Assembly: GCF_021155765.1 (NCBI RefSeq)
Contig: NC_060106.1
Span: forward strand, 751,501-815,500
Origin: Diprion similis
Lineage: Eukaryota; Arthropoda; Insecta; Hymenoptera; Diprionidae
Reading direction: 5' to 3'
DNA length: 64,000 nt
Both the position numbers and the translations under genes were made by a program. Positions 63,435 to 64,000 of the stretch are shown piece by piece. Numbering within the stretch: the stretch's first letter is position 1; every line of letters begins with the position of its first letter. The notes beneath the pieces were generated by a model. It searched no databases and was not told the origin of the DNA. It saw only the letters and a list, made by a program, of their open reading frames with translations.

Positions 63435-64000
63435 TCACCTTCTATGCCTCGGCATGGCAGAAGAGCTGCTATTTTCTTTCAAGAGTGTTGAAATATCGGC
63501 ATATTCGGCTCTGACGATTTCGCACCCTGCTATTGACACTTTCTTTTCTTCAATGAAAATCTGCGCATAAAAATTTTAGTGGTGAATATTGGATTAAATA
63601 TATATCTCGTGTATTGTTATTTATTTACACATCGTACAGTATATTGTATTTCCCATTTTACACACCTCAACACTCATATTTTCACGTAGAACAACACGTT
63701 TGGCAATTGAATTTAAATCATTGGTCCAGCATGTCCATATAGTGTTGTTATGCACTGTTGAAAAAAACCAAATACTTGAACGGAGCTGAACAGTTTTCCA
63801 TCTTTCTGCAGCTGCGGCCGGTTCTTCAATGATTGATTGGTGTTCTTCTGTAACTGGTTGGCATTCTTCGTTGACTGTTGGGTGTTTTTCAATGACTCTT
63901 TCAGGCTTTTCAATTAGAGGTTGGCATTCTTGAATGGCAAGCTGACATTCGTGCAGTACTGATCGTCTAGTAAGAACATATGATAGTTAATACTAGGATT
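63435..64000 (-). pseudogene. Unrecognised spliced coding relic upstream of the P-like gene
   Basis: Exon-like block 1 (to 63666, continuing past the window edge) has Glu/Gln-rich repeats (EECQPVTEEHQSIIEE) and WKTVQLRSSIWFFSTVHNNT. It ends at GAG|GTGTG. Block 2 (63560-63435) follows TATGCGCAG and reads FIEEKKVSIAGCEIVRAEY and LLKENSSSSAMPRHRR, then a stop. It may be the 5' part of the P-like gene or a separate gene; the frame after block 2 does not run into 63338 without a break. Confidence 0.4.

Noticed and set aside
1..64000. tRNA or rRNA genes
   Set aside because: No cloverleaf or rRNA core was recognised by eye. The GGTTATGGGCCCAG sites are primer-binding sites, not tRNA genes.

Overview
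The window is non-host, transposon-dominated DNA from an animal, almost certainly an insect. Codon usage and AT content fit. The resident mobile families (copia with a half-initiator-tRNA primer site, Penelope-like, P-like, mariner, TTAA MITEs, Polinton) and arthropod TATA+TCAGT core promoters point the same way. A hymenopteran is my guess; it is not shown by the sequence. I see no clear intact host gene. Two exon-like blocks near 31 kb may be host sequence.

Layout. 1-9.4 kb: a decayed minus-strand non-LTR retrotransposon split in its reverse transcriptase by a young, intact copia element (1503-6482; both 307-bp LTRs read the same, TSD AAAAG). 9.6-10.6 kb: a Penelope-like relic. 11.1-25.3 kb: a Polinton/Maverick (adintovirus-like) element. 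It has PolB, a chromodomain integrase, a Maverick-type accessory protein, a fibre-like protein, a packaging ATPase, a PLA2 protein, a cysteine protease and minor and major capsid proteins. Several are broken by stops or single frameshifts. Its right end carries an extra inverted copy of its own left 1.38 kb outside the normal terminus. 25.3-42 kb: layers of relics, including gypsy pieces, two transposase-like host-repeat genes, a CXC-domain gene, LINE tails, three TTAA/TCAA or hairpin elements and solo LTRs.

42-49.1 kb: two Penelope-like copies joined head to head. One is pierced by a 1.8-kb foldback element (TSD AATAT), the other by a 1.18-kb solo LTR (TSD CACG). 49.1-63.3 kb: a multi-exon P-like (THAP9-like) transposase gene on the minus strand. 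It is broken by a TTAA MITE and by a second intact copia (49847-60223, 245-bp LTRs reading identical, TSD TTTTA). That copia is pierced by a 5.6-kb Tc1/mariner element with an intact two-exon DD37D transposase (TSD TA).

Working together: the Polinton genes form a virion-like module with divergent and convergent units. Five units start with a TATA box about 29-33 bp upstream of a TCAGT/TTAGT/ACAGT initiator. The nesting gives a relative clock: P-like gene older than copia B, copia B older than mariner; LINE older than copia A. All boundaries were read by eye; no alignment or database search was run.
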